Positions 1 through 7,978 of a stretch of DNA of 64,000 nucleotides are shown one piece after another (the stretch's first letter is position 1; every line of letters starts with the position of its first letter). The translations under genes and the position numbers were made by a program. Below the pieces are notes generated by a model. That model saw nothing but the letters and a program-made list of their open reading frames with translations. It was not told the origin of the DNA and searched no databases. This stretch comes from Lewinellaceae bacterium (GTDB lineage: Bacteria; Bacteroidota; Bacteroidia; Chitinophagales; Saprospiraceae), in contig JACJYR010000002.1 of the NCBI GenBank assembly GCA_020636005.1, positions 806,001 through 870,000 on the forward strand, written 5' to 3'.

Positions 1-1
1 C

Positions 2-130
2 GGAATTACAGGCATTTACAGCCTCCAAAACTGGGATTTTCAGTATCACGGTGTATGCGGAAAAGCCTGGGGAGCAGCGGGAAAGACCAACAATGGTGGG
101 TCTTCCATTGGCAGCGAAGCCATGCTGTGA
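2..130 (+). CDS. 3' end of a truncated gene (possible)
   Basis: An open frame enters from the left edge and stops with TGA at 128-130, giving about 42 residues rich in Gly, Ser, Asn and aromatics. The composition resembles the tail of an exported protein. Frame 1 is also open further right, so the choice of frame is uncertain. I do not recognise a family. The next 70 bases hold nothing that I can identify before the palindromic repeat at 200. Confidence 0.25.
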   Translation, partial: GITGIYSLQNWDFQYHGVCGKAWGAAGKTNNGGSSIGSEAML

Positions 131-199
131 GCCTGGGAGCGGTTGTTGTTGATCAAAGTCCAGCTCAACGGAAACCGTTTCCCCTAATGCGCTGATGGA

Positions 200-321
200 G
201 GGGCTGTATCAAAAGGCCTTATTTGCGATTTACGATCTAAAAAGTATTCAAAATACTGACGGTTTAAATTTAGGTGTCATTTCCGTCTTAAATCATAAAT
301 TGGTACTTATGATACAGCCCC
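200..321. repeat. Palindromic intergenic repeat, copy 1
   Basis: The element is bounded by perfect 11-bp inverted ends (GGGGCTGTATC at 200-210 and its complement at 311-321). Its interior shares several blocks with 17850-17990, including TCAAAATACTGAC, an AATTTAGGT block and the block AAATTGGTACTTATGATAC. It encodes no protein and looks like a non-autonomous, MITE-like or REP-like element. Which enzyme, if any, mobilises it is unknown. Confidence 0.7.
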
Positions 322-340
322 TTTTTCTATTTTTAGTAAC

Positions 341-420
341 GAGGAAAAAATAATTTCACCATTTTGATTTTGAAAAACCCAGTATTGGAAGGTTTTTTTA
401 AAATAATCCCGATGTGAAAT
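341..420 (-). repeat. Dispersed ~103-bp repeat, part interrupted by the IS
   Basis: Together with 2122-2144 this forms one ~103-bp repeat that matches the reverse complement of 17148-17250 along its whole length, including a GGAAGG-poly(T) block and a TTTTGATTTTGAAA block. After removal of the IS and one target duplication, the junction reads as a 12-bp stem (AATAATCCCGAT and its complement) with a GTGAA loop. The IS therefore landed in the loop of a hairpin. Confidence 0.7.
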
Positions 421-2112
421 ACGGCTTTTGCACCGAAAAAAATCGCTGCCTCAACGCCGGTTATTCGGCTCAGAATGCAGTACTTCTGGCAAAAGCCCCC
501 AAGTTCTTTGATATTTCAGGATAACCAATCCTGCTTCCCGGGCAGTGTTGTGCTGCCAGGAATCCCAAGTGGACCAATCATGTTCGCTCCGCACTCCTAA
601 ACGTAGGCAAGACATGGTGCCAGGCCTTGGAATATTTTTTCCATTGACTGCCCTTTTTTCATCATCACAAAGACGTGTTCGATGAGCAGGGCGAGCCCTT
701 CGGCCTTCATCAGCCTCCGCAGGAAAGGCAGCGTGCTGTTCGTCTCCGTTTGGAGCCGCTGTTGAATACTTGACAAGAGGCCAGAGTCGTGGACTGTACA
801 TTTGAGCATGGAGTATGCGACGACCACAAAGGCGACATACGTTTGTATAGCCTTCTCGTTTCGCACCTGGTACCCTTCCAGCCCTTCGGCCTTGCCCTCC
901 TGGTGATAGGTCTCAACAGGCCATCTGTGCCGGCGGATGCGCAGAATGCCACTGGGACGCCAGTCCAGGCGGTTGGTGACCGTGAATGTGGGCCGGTCAC
1001 TCAGGTCTTCCCGCAGGAAGGAGATGACCAGCCGTTGTTTTTTATCGAAGCCCCTTACACGGTGGTTGGCAAAATAGGCATAGCATATCTGCTTTTCCCC
1101 TTTGTAAGTAAAGCCTGTTTTTTGGACGTTGTTGCGGGGGGAAGGCCCTTGCCGCAGTTTCTTGACAAGCTCTTTGAGCGGCACCTCATTGCCACTGTCC
1201 CGGTCGGTGGCGTACTGATCCTCCCGCAGGGCACCTACGTAATCCAGGCCAAGTTCCCCGCTGATGGCCCCGCACAGTTCGGCAGAGGTGAAGCCTGTGT
1301 CCAGGGCGACAGGGAAGCTGTCTTGTGGGCACATGGAACGGAACTTCCGCAGCAGTTCAAGGGCGATGAGGTTTTTGGTCTTATAGATGCCGGCCACACC
1401 GGGGTGTTTCTTCCGGCCGTCCTTGTAGCGGGCACGGATATAGTTGCGCCACTGTTGGGGCTGGCTGTGTCTGTTGTCCCATTTCTGTTCGTTTATCACA
1501 AAGCCCCGGCCACGCAGGTAAGTGGCCACGGCTTCCCAATCGGGCGGCTCCCACATACGGTACAAGACAGGATAGTCCGTCAGGTCGTCGCTGTAGTGCA
1601 GCGTGACCAGGTCGTGCGCCCAACGGTAGCATTTGTGGACATAATCGAAATGATAGTAGATATTGTCGAAGTGCCTGCCATAGTGCTTCAGCAGGCTATT
1701 GTCCACACTCAGCACGCCCTTTTCCTTGAAGCAGGTACCGGCACCGCCCTGGAGCATGTCCAGCCGGACAAGGTTGATTTCTTCAAGGTCAAAGTTCTGG
1801 CGGTTGAAGAATTTGTTGAAACTGGCCTGGTGTCGGGGGGAATGGATGAACATCCGGTTGATGGCCTCCAGGGTCTTGTTGTCGCTGACAATGAACCCCG
1901 ATACGGCCTTCTTGAAATGTTCATAGCCTTCCGGGCTGAAACAATGCTCAAAAATCGGGGCGTATTTCTTTACAATACTTGGAAAGTCAACCAATAGCAT
2001 CATGTTCTCAGTTTTGGAACAAAAGGTAATGGTTTTAACTTTTGAACCAAAATGGTTATCCTAAAATGTCAATGAACTGGGGTTTTATGGCCGATTTCGG
2101 TGCAAAAGCCGT
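421..2112 (-). mobile_element. IS4-like insertion sequence, complete
   Basis: The 1692-bp element has perfect 18-bp terminal inverted repeats (ACGGCTTTTGCACCGAAA at 421-438, complement at 2095-2112). It is flanked by a 9-bp direct target duplication, ATGTGAAAT, at 412-420 and 2113-2121. One transposase gene fills it on the minus strand. A 9-bp duplication fits IS4-type elements such as IS10 and IS50 better than IS701, which makes 4 bp. The intact ends and duplication suggest a fairly recent, possibly still active insertion. Confidence 0.92.
597..2003 (-). CDS. DDE transposase, IS4-like
   Basis: This 468-residue protein catalyses cut-and-paste movement of the surrounding element. A first acidic residue is seen in LSVDNSLLKHYG (about residue 100), a second in VALDTGFTS (about 235), and the third in RWPVETYHQEGK. 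The last has the R(3)E(6)K spacing of the IS4 signature, although the expected tyrosine of the YREK motif is replaced by arginine. The frame is uninterrupted from ATG to TAG and lies wholly between the 18-bp inverted repeats. Assignment to IS4 rather than IS701 rests mainly on the 9-bp target duplication. Long open frames on the other strand are shadows. Confidence 0.92.
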   Translation of the reverse strand: MMLLVDFPSIVKKYAPIFEHCFSPEGYEHFKKAVSGFIVSDNKTLEAINRMFIHSPRHQASFNKFFNRQNFDLEEINLVRLDMLQGGAGTCFKEKGVLSVDNSLLKHYGRHFDNIYYHFDYVHKCYRWAHDLVTLHYSDDLTDYPVLYRMWEPPDWEAVATYLRGRGFVINEQKWDNRHSQPQQWRNYIRARYKDGRKKHPGVAGIYKTKNLIALELLRKFRSMCPQDSFPVALDTGFTSAELCGAISGELGLDYVGALREDQYATDRDSGNEVPLKELVKKLRQGPSPRNNVQKTGFTYKGEKQICYAYFANHRVRGFDKKQRLVISFLREDLSDRPTFTVTNRLDWRPSGILRIRRHRWPVETYHQEGKAEGLEGYQVRNEKAIQTYVAFVVVAYSMLKCTVHDSGLLSSIQQRLQTETNSTLPFLRRLMKAEGLALLIEHVFVMMKKGQSMEKIFQGLAPCLAYV

Positions 2113-2121
2113 ATGTGAAAT

Positions 2122-2559
2122 CGGGATTATTCTTCCTTCGATCCTTAGTGATACAGAAAAAATAGCTTCCCTATTTGAACATTGAAAACCACAGCAAGGG
2201 AGGATTATTTTCCCTCCGATCCATATCCGCTCCGTAACCACAAAAAAATAGCTTCCTTATTTGGATGTTGAAAATTCCATCATGCCTTTACAGAATGACA
2301 AGGAGTTTTTTTTGATAACATGGTAATGAATCCTTCCTTTCGGGAATATACCTCCGAAGCTCGTATTTATCATTTTTCCAAAAAAGCATTCCGTCCGCCC
2401 AGGGCCGCTGGCTGATAGCCAACTAATCGAGCAGATAGCCCCTGGCCCTTTTGGAAAAACACCGCTGTGGATTCGGCGCCACCTGCTTCCAATTTTTTTG
2501 TAACAGCGCTATTCTTTCACCTTCCTGCAGCCATGCTGCGGTACAAACCTATTTGTGCT
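2122..2559. other. Intergenic region with degenerate direct repeats
   Basis: No gene is apparent. Bases 2122-2144 finish the dispersed repeat split by the IS. Two ~75-base units then follow, beginning near 2136 and 2212. Each has a TTCGATCC or CTCCGATCC start, an AAAAAATAGCTTCC block and a TATTTGnAnnTTGAAAA block, so they look like diverged tandem copies. The remainder up to 2544 shows nothing I can name. Confidence 0.5.
2545..2559 (+). promoter_or_regulatory. Conserved start-proximal leader, copy 1
   Basis: AAACCTATTTGTGCT abuts the ATG at 2560. Nearly the same 14-15 bases precede the start codons of the two FN3 paralogs (38762-38776 and 50656-50670), and a similar one precedes the GG-leader peptide (24891-24904). 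The TATTTGTG core could be a -7 promoter box giving a nearly leaderless mRNA, or a translation signal. Sequence alone cannot separate these. Confidence 0.5.
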
Positions 2560-2901
2560 ATGAAAAAGGTTTTTCTAACCGGGCTCCTGCTGCCCGTGTT
2601 TTTCGCATTCTCGCTGCCGTCCAAAGTGCCGACAATCTGTAACTGCGACCCCGTGTCCAACATTGTAAAAACGGGGCAGGGTACCGGTTCTGTCACCTAC
2701 ACCTGGGATGGCCAGGACGAGGCTACCGGATACGAGGTCTGGTACGTACGGGGCTTATATACCAGCCCCGTGTATTCCACCAGCAATACTTCTTTCACCT
2801 TCGACGGTCTGGTGTCTGGGAGTTACACCTTTTATTTCCGGGCACTGTGTGGTACGGCAGAAAGCGGGCTGATAGGCGCAAATGACGTGCTTCAGCTCTG
2901 A
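2560..2901 (+). CDS. Small secreted FN3-like protein, paralog 1
   Basis: This 113-residue protein has a signal peptide (residues 1-20, MKKVFLTGLLLPVFFAFS). A CNC motif follows at the mature start, then a single fibronectin-III-like beta sandwich with the pattern W-DG--EATGYEVWYVRG and a YTFYFRALCG strand. It ends in LIGANDVLQL, matching the FIGIEDIIEY and FIGLEDLIEN tails of the paralogs at 38420 and 50302. Starts upstream (2467, 2533) were rejected because only the ATG at 2560 begins a clean signal peptide and carries the leader shared with the paralogs. The gene converges on and overlaps the helical-protein gene at 2892 by 10 bases. Function is unknown. FN3 folds usually bind proteins or sugars outside the cell. 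Confidence 0.75.
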   Translation: MKKVFLTGLLLPVFFAFSLPSKVPTICNCDPVSNIVKTGQGTGSVTYTWDGQDEATGYEVWYVRGLYTSPVYSTSNTSFTFDGLVSGSYTFYFRALCGTAESGLIGANDVLQL

Positions 2902-4382
2902 AGCCAATCCAGGCTGGAGGGGTTTTTTAGCTCCTCCAGTTTTTCCACCAGCCAATGCTTGAGGATGGTACCTTGTTCCTGGCCCAGCTGTGCCCCCAAA
3001 TTAGCCAGGGCCCGCCGACCGGGCATCTTTTGCCCTTTGAGCCGGGCAAGTAATTTGACATACCGGACAAAAGTTTTGTACTCTTTTCGCTTCTGTACCG
3101 CCAGGGCCTGGTGGTTGTTGAAATAGGAAATGGCATTTTTGCACCAATCGAACAATATCCTGATGTCAGGGTGGCCGACAGGCATGCTGTCGTAGTAGAT
3201 ACGCAGGATAAGGGGACGCAACGTCAGGCCCAAAACTTCATCGGCCAGTTGGAGATGGGCCAGTTTGTCGGTTGCTTCGGGAAAAAAAGCCTTGTCCTTC
3301 AATAGCACGGCCTGTTTGTAATAGAGGATGGCATACGACAGGTTGACGACCTTCTCCCGGATGTCAGGGCTGAATTTGGCCTTGTTTTCTTTGATAAATG
3401 CAGCAACCCATTCAAATTCGCCGGCATGTGAACCAGCCATCACGCAGTTAAGAAAGGCCTGTACTTCCAGGGACTTGTTGATGCCGTCCAGCTTCAGGTC
3501 GTAGGCTGCATGGAAAAGCCCCAACAGTTCCCTGGCCGCTCCCGCTTCGCCCCGGTTGGAGCGTGCCACGCCGGCGGCAATGAGCAGCTTCCAGGCAATA
3601 GCAAAGGGGAAAGGCCCCATCTGCTGTTGCTTTTCCAGCAGGCGGGCCTGGTAGGCGCTGAAATCCATCTTCAAGTCAGGATTGGCCCAGGTTTGCGACA
3701 GTTCCCACAACAACCTGACGGGTGGGCTTTTTTTGCCAAAATGCTCCCCGGCCAGTTGCTCCACTACCTCCTTGTAGCGGGATGGCATGGATTCCGAATA
3801 CAGATTTTGGCGCACATCCAGCTCGGCGCAGTAACAAAGCGCCTGTAAGGTAAACCAGTGCTCCACGTGGCCGATCAACTCGAACAAGGCCTGACGATGG
3901 GCATTGCTTTTTGGCGTTTCCGGGTGGAAGTATAGTTCGTGCAGCAGCCAGGCCATTTCCTGGTGGTATTCAAAGCCCCGGTTGGCCGCCTTTTTCAGGC
4001 TGCTGATCCCCGACTCGATGGCAACCTTAAAATAGGGGAACAGGCCAGCTTCCCGGTAGGCCGCTACCAGCAACTTGTTTTCCATGTACGGGCTTTTTTG
4101 GAGCATATTTTCAATCAGGAAACGTTCCAGCAGCTTGGTCAGCTTGGAGCGGAGGTTGCGCAGCTTGTGGTCGTCGTATTCTTTTAGGTTGGGAAAAAGG
4201 AACTTAAAAAGGCGCTCGTTTTCCAGCTGGGGCGCTTCCATGTCCGGATAGGCCCTGCACAGCCGGTCGAACAGCTTCACCACGTGCCCGTCAGTGTTGA
4301 AGTAGGGGGAGGCCAGGAATTTTTTGGCCTGTTTCAAATCTTCCCTCGAGAAGGTCTTCAGCAATGTGTACAGCTTGATCAT
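2892..4382 (-). CDS. ~500-aa helical-repeat protein, paralog 1
   Basis: This 496-residue, apparently all-alpha protein has no signal peptide and no membrane segment, so it is likely cytoplasmic. I know of no named family. It shares an ordered set of blocks with 36919-38433 and 48809-50290: an N-terminal IKLYTLLKTFSREDL block, a YDDHKLRNLRSKLTKLLERF block near residue 80, LYFHPETPKSN near 155, and a terminal LKHWLVEKLEEL. The pattern suggests tetratricopeptide-like helical hairpins. ATG at 4382 is chosen over the GTG at 4391 because it aligns with the paralog starts. Its 3' end overlaps the convergent FN3 gene by 10 bases. A role sensing or controlling the neighbouring small protein is inference only. 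Confidence 0.8.
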   Translation of the reverse strand: MIKLYTLLKTFSREDLKQAKKFLASPYFNTDGHVVKLFDRLCRAYPDMEAPQLENERLFKFLFPNLKEYDDHKLRNLRSKLTKLLERFLIENMLQKSPYMENKLLVAAYREAGLFPYFKVAIESGISSLKKAANRGFEYHQEMAWLLHELYFHPETPKSNAHRQALFELIGHVEHWFTLQALCYCAELDVRQNLYSESMPSRYKEVVEQLAGEHFGKKSPPVRLLWELSQTWANPDLKMDFSAYQARLLEKQQQMGPFPFAIAWKLLIAAGVARSNRGEAGAARELLGLFHAAYDLKLDGINKSLEVQAFLNCVMAGSHAGEFEWVAAFIKENKAKFSPDIREKVVNLSYAILYYKQAVLLKDKAFFPEATDKLAHLQLADEVLGLTLRPLILRIYYDSMPVGHPDIRILFDWCKNAISYFNNHQALAVQKRKEYKTFVRYVKLLARLKGQKMPGRRALANLGAQLGQEQGTILKHWLVEKLEELKNPSSLDWLQS

Positions 4383-5090
4383 GCCCGCCACTTAATTTTT
4401 TCCATCCAGCATAAAAAGGGTTCGTGTTCAGGGCAAATGTACTCATCCAGTAAAAAAATTCCGCAAAAACAATGGGCAGCCGCCCTGTAAGCCGAAAGGA
4501 CATAATTTTTTGGAAATCTTCCTTTTAAAAAATTGAAAATGAACAAGTTAAATCATTCTACCTACAGTCATAAGGATGCAATCCCGGCGGACAATGCCAA
4601 AAATTTTGGTACAATATCCAGATCCCAGTTGCACTATATTCGCTCCGGGGCAACCAAAAAGTATTGTTTGATCCGAACTCAACCAAACTGGAAAACTCCT
4701 GAAAACCCTGGGGCAAGCTTGCTGGCTTTTTGAAATCAAGTTCAATTATGAGACTGGGCAATTGACTGTCAATCAATAGATGAAGTGAATTTCCAATTTC
4801 TATGAATTTCTAACTTCCAATCAGCTTGCCCCGCCCCAAAAAACCAACAGAGATTGTTCAAAAAAACTGTGTCAATTTCTCGCAAGTGATTGATTGGGAA
4901 GTGTGTTTTTTTCAAAAACACACTTCCCTGAATGGTCTCATCCAACATCCCGTCATCTCTGCAATCCGGCCATCCTCTCTAAGCAATTCCAATCATGTAC
5001 ACGCTAAAGCATGGGCTAAATCGGCCCTGCCTTCCATCAACGACTACCAACAACTGTCACCATATTATTTAACCAAAATTCACAAGCCTT
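4383..5090. other. Gene-free region
   Basis: This 700-base, AT-rich spacer lies between divergently transcribed genes and should hold both promoters. Short open frames on both strands lack protein-like composition. The only structure found is the hairpin at 4896-4928. No RNA gene could be recognised. Confidence 0.5.
4896..4928. other. Perfect hairpin, 15-bp stem
   Basis: GGGAAGTGTGTTTTT at 4896-4910 pairs perfectly with 4914-4928 across a 3-base loop (TTC). No T-run follows on the plus strand, so it is not a standard terminator. It lies about 160 bases upstream of the beta-helix lipoprotein gene and could be a protein-binding site or mRNA-leader structure. Confidence 0.55.
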
Positions 5091-6218
5091 ATGAAAAAAC
5101 TTATCCAACTACTCCCGATCCTCCTCGTCCTTTCCATCCAAAGCTGCCAGAAGGACAGCACCGAAAAAGCCGACCAGAACCTGCAACCTGAAAACAGCCG
5201 CTACACCGCCCCCCTCAACACCGGCGAGCTGACCTCCCGCAGTGGCTGCGACTGGACGGAAATCCCCGCCGGGTCGGTGGATGCCCTCGCCGATGCCATC
5301 GCCAGCACCTGCGACAATGGGGTGATTTACCTCAGGGCGGGGATGCACACGGAAAACCTAAGGGTGACCGTCTCTAAATCCGTAAAGATCATCGGTGAGG
5401 CCGGTGCCGTACTAAAAATCAAATCGGATTTAGCACCTTACAATACAGACGGTACAGAGAATATCTTTCCAGGCCTGCACATTCTAAACGCACCTGGCAC
5501 CTTGGTGCAAGACCTTGAAATTCAGCCTGTTGACGGCGATGGTGGCACAGCCATCCTCATAGAGAAATCGGATGCCTCCGCTGTCATGCGTTGCAAAATA
5601 TCCAATTTCCAGTTTTCCATCATGATTGAGAAATCTGATAGAATAACCGCAATGTTCAACAACATCGTGGCTACGGGCTTATGGCAGACTGGTGTAGTCA
5701 ATGAAGCGTTGGGCATCGTGGTGATCAATGGTAAGAGCAACTACATCTCCGACAACGAAGTGAGCAACGCATTCTTTGGTGTCTGGGCCTGCGGTAGTTG
5801 GAGTACCTACGAACGTAATTCCACGCATGGAAACTACATCGGGCTGATTTTGTGCAATGTCCCTTTATACATGGTGCTTCCAAGCGGCGATGTGACTGGG
5901 GCCGAAACCCCCGCTACTGGATGGAAAGTCAGCAACAACACCAGTACAGATAATTTCGACAACGGCATCATGGTCATAGATGGCTCCAAATTCAACAAGA
6001 TATGGAACAACCAGGTGCATGGCAACGGACTGTCGCCACTCGCAGGTACTGCTGCCGACATTGAGACTTTTGATGATTCCTACCTGTTTGGGTTCCTGAC
6101 GCCATCGGTGCAAGACAATTACATTGATGCCACAAGTGACCCTGCCACCACCACCCGTAACTGTGGTATCAACAACACCTTTGTCGGGGGGACGGATATT
6201 GGGGGGAGCTGCAGGTGA
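5091..6218 (+). CDS. Beta-helix lipoprotein
   Basis: This 375-residue protein starts with a lipoprotein signal (MKKLIQLLPILLVLSIQSC, lipobox cysteine at 19). From about residue 75 it is made of short beta-strand turns typical of right-handed parallel beta-helices (pectate-lyase fold): repeated N-x-I or I-x-N steps such as SNYISDNEVSNAFFGV and FNKIWNNQVHGNG. Such proteins bind or cleave acidic polysaccharides, but no catalytic triad is evident. The segment SIMIEKSDRIT has a close counterpart (SIMIEKVSNLT) in the beta-helix protein at 30078-31136, so the two are distant paralogs. Location is predicted at the cell surface or periplasmic face of the outer membrane. Confidence 0.75.
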   Translation: MKKLIQLLPILLVLSIQSCQKDSTEKADQNLQPENSRYTAPLNTGELTSRSGCDWTEIPAGSVDALADAIASTCDNGVIYLRAGMHTENLRVTVSKSVKIIGEAGAVLKIKSDLAPYNTDGTENIFPGLHILNAPGTLVQDLEIQPVDGDGGTAILIEKSDASAVMRCKISNFQFSIMIEKSDRITAMFNNIVATGLWQTGVVNEALGIVVINGKSNYISDNEVSNAFFGVWACGSWSTYERNSTHGNYIGLILCNVPLYMVLPSGDVTGAETPATGWKVSNNTSTDNFDNGIMVIDGSKFNKIWNNQVHGNGLSPLAGTAADIETFDDSYLFGFLTPSVQDNYIDATSDPATTTRNCGINNTFVGGTDIGGSCR

Positions 6219-6390
6219 GGGTTTGAAAAAGGTTGCCTACCGTAACCACCTACTGGCGACAGATTCCTGCCGATTTGGTTTTTTGCCCTCCAAGGCGTAT
6301 GACAATACGGTGAATGTGGGGGCTTATCCGGGTATTACGATTAAGGATTGTGGATCGGGGAATTTGATCAGTGGGGGTATTGATGAATAA
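6219..6390 (+). pseudogene. Remnant of a second beta-helix gene
   Basis: Directly after the stop of the preceding gene, in another frame, 57 codons read like the C-terminus of the same kind of protein (DNTVNVGAYPGITIKDCGSG, then NLISGG) and end with TAA at 6388-6390. There is no start codon or signal of its own. It may be the tail of a neighbouring paralog fused by deletion, or a frameshifted extension of the gene at 5091. Confidence 0.45.
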
Positions 6391-6489
6391 TTCCAACAAT
6401 CCTTGTAATTGATAATCAATAAGTTGGCAATGGGTTTCAATATCCATTACCAACCACTTTATTCTTTTCCTAAAATCAAACTATCATTT

Positions 6490-7809
6490 ATGAAACAATT
6501 CTTTACCAGCCACCGGGCGATTGGCCTGTTCATCCTCCAGCTTTTATTTTTTTCAACTTTGCTGTATTCCCAATCCAAAGTCGAAACCCATACTTTCTAC
6601 TCCGATGCGCTAGGCCTTTCAAAATCCTACCGCATTTATTTGCCGGATGGGTACAACGCCGATACAAGCGTTTCCTATCCGGTGGTTTACTTCCTCCGGC
6701 TGCATGAAAACGAATGGTTCAATCCAGTTTGGCGGAGCAACGGCAAGACTTTGAAAAACGTCGCCGATGATTTGATGAACAACGGCACCATTGGAAAGAT
6801 GATTCTGGTCGGCCCCAGCACGGGCGGGAACAACAGCGACCCCAACCAGACAGATTTTGGCATTGTCAATATGCTGCGGCCCGATCTGGCCAATGATCAG
6901 GGCATTGGAACTGGAGCGTTTGAAGATTGTATTATCTACGATTTGATCCCGCATATTGATTCTACTTTCCGAACCATACCAGAATGGTGCGCACGGGGAG
7001 TGGACGGTTTCTCATTGGGTGGGTATGCCTCCACCTTATATGCTATTAAACATCCGGGTATATTTTCTTCCGCCGGGAGTTATGATGGCACGATCATGTG
7101 GTACAACCTGGATTATCCCGTAACGCCTGGACCCTTGGATGATTACAATTGGTTTTATCAACCATGGACCAATTTCATCGCTCCTATGTTTGACCTGCCT
7201 TTTGACACGCTGTATATGAAGGCAAATAGTGCGATGAACGTGCTGGCAGAGGCAGATTCCGTCACGCTGGACAGCATTCGGGCCATAGCTTTTCACATTC
7301 ATGCGGGTGTCGTGGATGCCACCACCAACAGAGAGGTGAATGAACAGTTTATTGACTTTCTGGCGTCAAAAGGTATTGGCAATACCTTCAGCAACCTTAT
7401 TCTGAACCCAAGCGCCGTGCATAGCTACGACTGGGCAGATATGCACGCCAAGCAATCATTGGTCAAACATTGGGAGACGTTTTCCTCGTTTTCCTGTGAG
7501 GCCGACACAACGGTCACGGCTGTCCGCAATCCAGGCCAGGTAGCACAAGGGTTTGAACTGTACGAGAATTTTCCCAATCCAGCCCAAACTTCCACCACTA
7601 TTGAATTTCGGCTTCCCGCTCCGGGTAACGTAACCCTTTGCGTTTTGGATGCTTTGGGAAAAGGCGTGCAATCCGTTTCCCTCAATGCTTTACCGGCAGG
7701 GGTGCATCAAATACAACTGGATGTATCCGGCTATGAGAATGGGGTGTATTATCTTCAATTGGAAAGCAAATCACAAATAGGGAGGAGGAAGTTACTGGTG
7801 CTAAAATAA
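6490..7809 (+). CDS. Secreted esterase (esterase D-type), T9SS
   Basis: This 439-residue alpha/beta-hydrolase has a signal peptide (cleavage likely after LLYSQS, residue ~29). The putative enzyme domain matches the esterase D / feruloyl-esterase shape: YRIYLPDGYN near residue 48, the nucleophile elbow GFSLGG near 180, and a late AVHSYDWADMH that can supply the catalytic histidine. After about residue 355 comes the T9SS type-A sorting domain, with YENFPNPAQTSTTIEF and the final RRKLLVLK. ATG at 6490 was chosen over upstream in-frame starts because it opens the signal peptide. It probably removes ester groups from polysaccharides or similar substrates outside the cell. The substrate is not visible from sequence. 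Confidence 0.85.
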   Translation: MKQFFTSHRAIGLFILQLLFFSTLLYSQSKVETHTFYSDALGLSKSYRIYLPDGYNADTSVSYPVVYFLRLHENEWFNPVWRSNGKTLKNVADDLMNNGTIGKMILVGPSTGGNNSDPNQTDFGIVNMLRPDLANDQGIGTGAFEDCIIYDLIPHIDSTFRTIPEWCARGVDGFSLGGYASTLYAIKHPGIFSSAGSYDGTIMWYNLDYPVTPGPLDDYNWFYQPWTNFIAPMFDLPFDTLYMKANSAMNVLAEADSVTLDSIRAIAFHIHAGVVDATTNREVNEQFIDFLASKGIGNTFSNLILNPSAVHSYDWADMHAKQSLVKHWETFSSFSCEADTTVTAVRNPGQVAQGFELYENFPNPAQTSTTIEFRLPAPGNVTLCVLDALGKGVQSVSLNALPAGVHQIQLDVSGYENGVYYLQLESKSQIGRRKLLVLK

Positions 7810-7812
7810 ATG

Positions 7813-7967
7813 CTTAAACATTTTGATCAAATTATAGCTAAGTAACGCTTAAAAAACAAATTCCGAAACTACGTTTACTAAACCTTGAAGGTTTAGTAAA
7901 CGTGCGCCTCAACTTTTGGAAGTTATTTTTTAAACAGTACTTAAACATTTTGATCAAATTATAGCTA
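7813..7967. repeat. 28-bp direct repeats bracketing a perfect hairpin
   Basis: An identical 28-base sequence occurs at 7813-7840, three bases after the stop of the first esterase, and at 7940-7967, eleven bases before the ATG of the next. Between them lies a perfect hairpin: ACGTTTACTAAACC at 7871-7884, a TTGAA loop, and its complement at 7890-7903. The hairpin may end transcription of the upstream gene. The paired direct repeats could be an insertion footprint or matched regulatory sites. Confidence 0.7.
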
Positions 7968-7978
7968 AAAAACCCACC

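Noticed and set aside
789..1997. Long plus-strand open frame (402 codons) opposite the transposase
   Set aside because: It is the reverse-strand shadow of a DDE transposase with clear catalytic motifs, and has no signal or family of its own.
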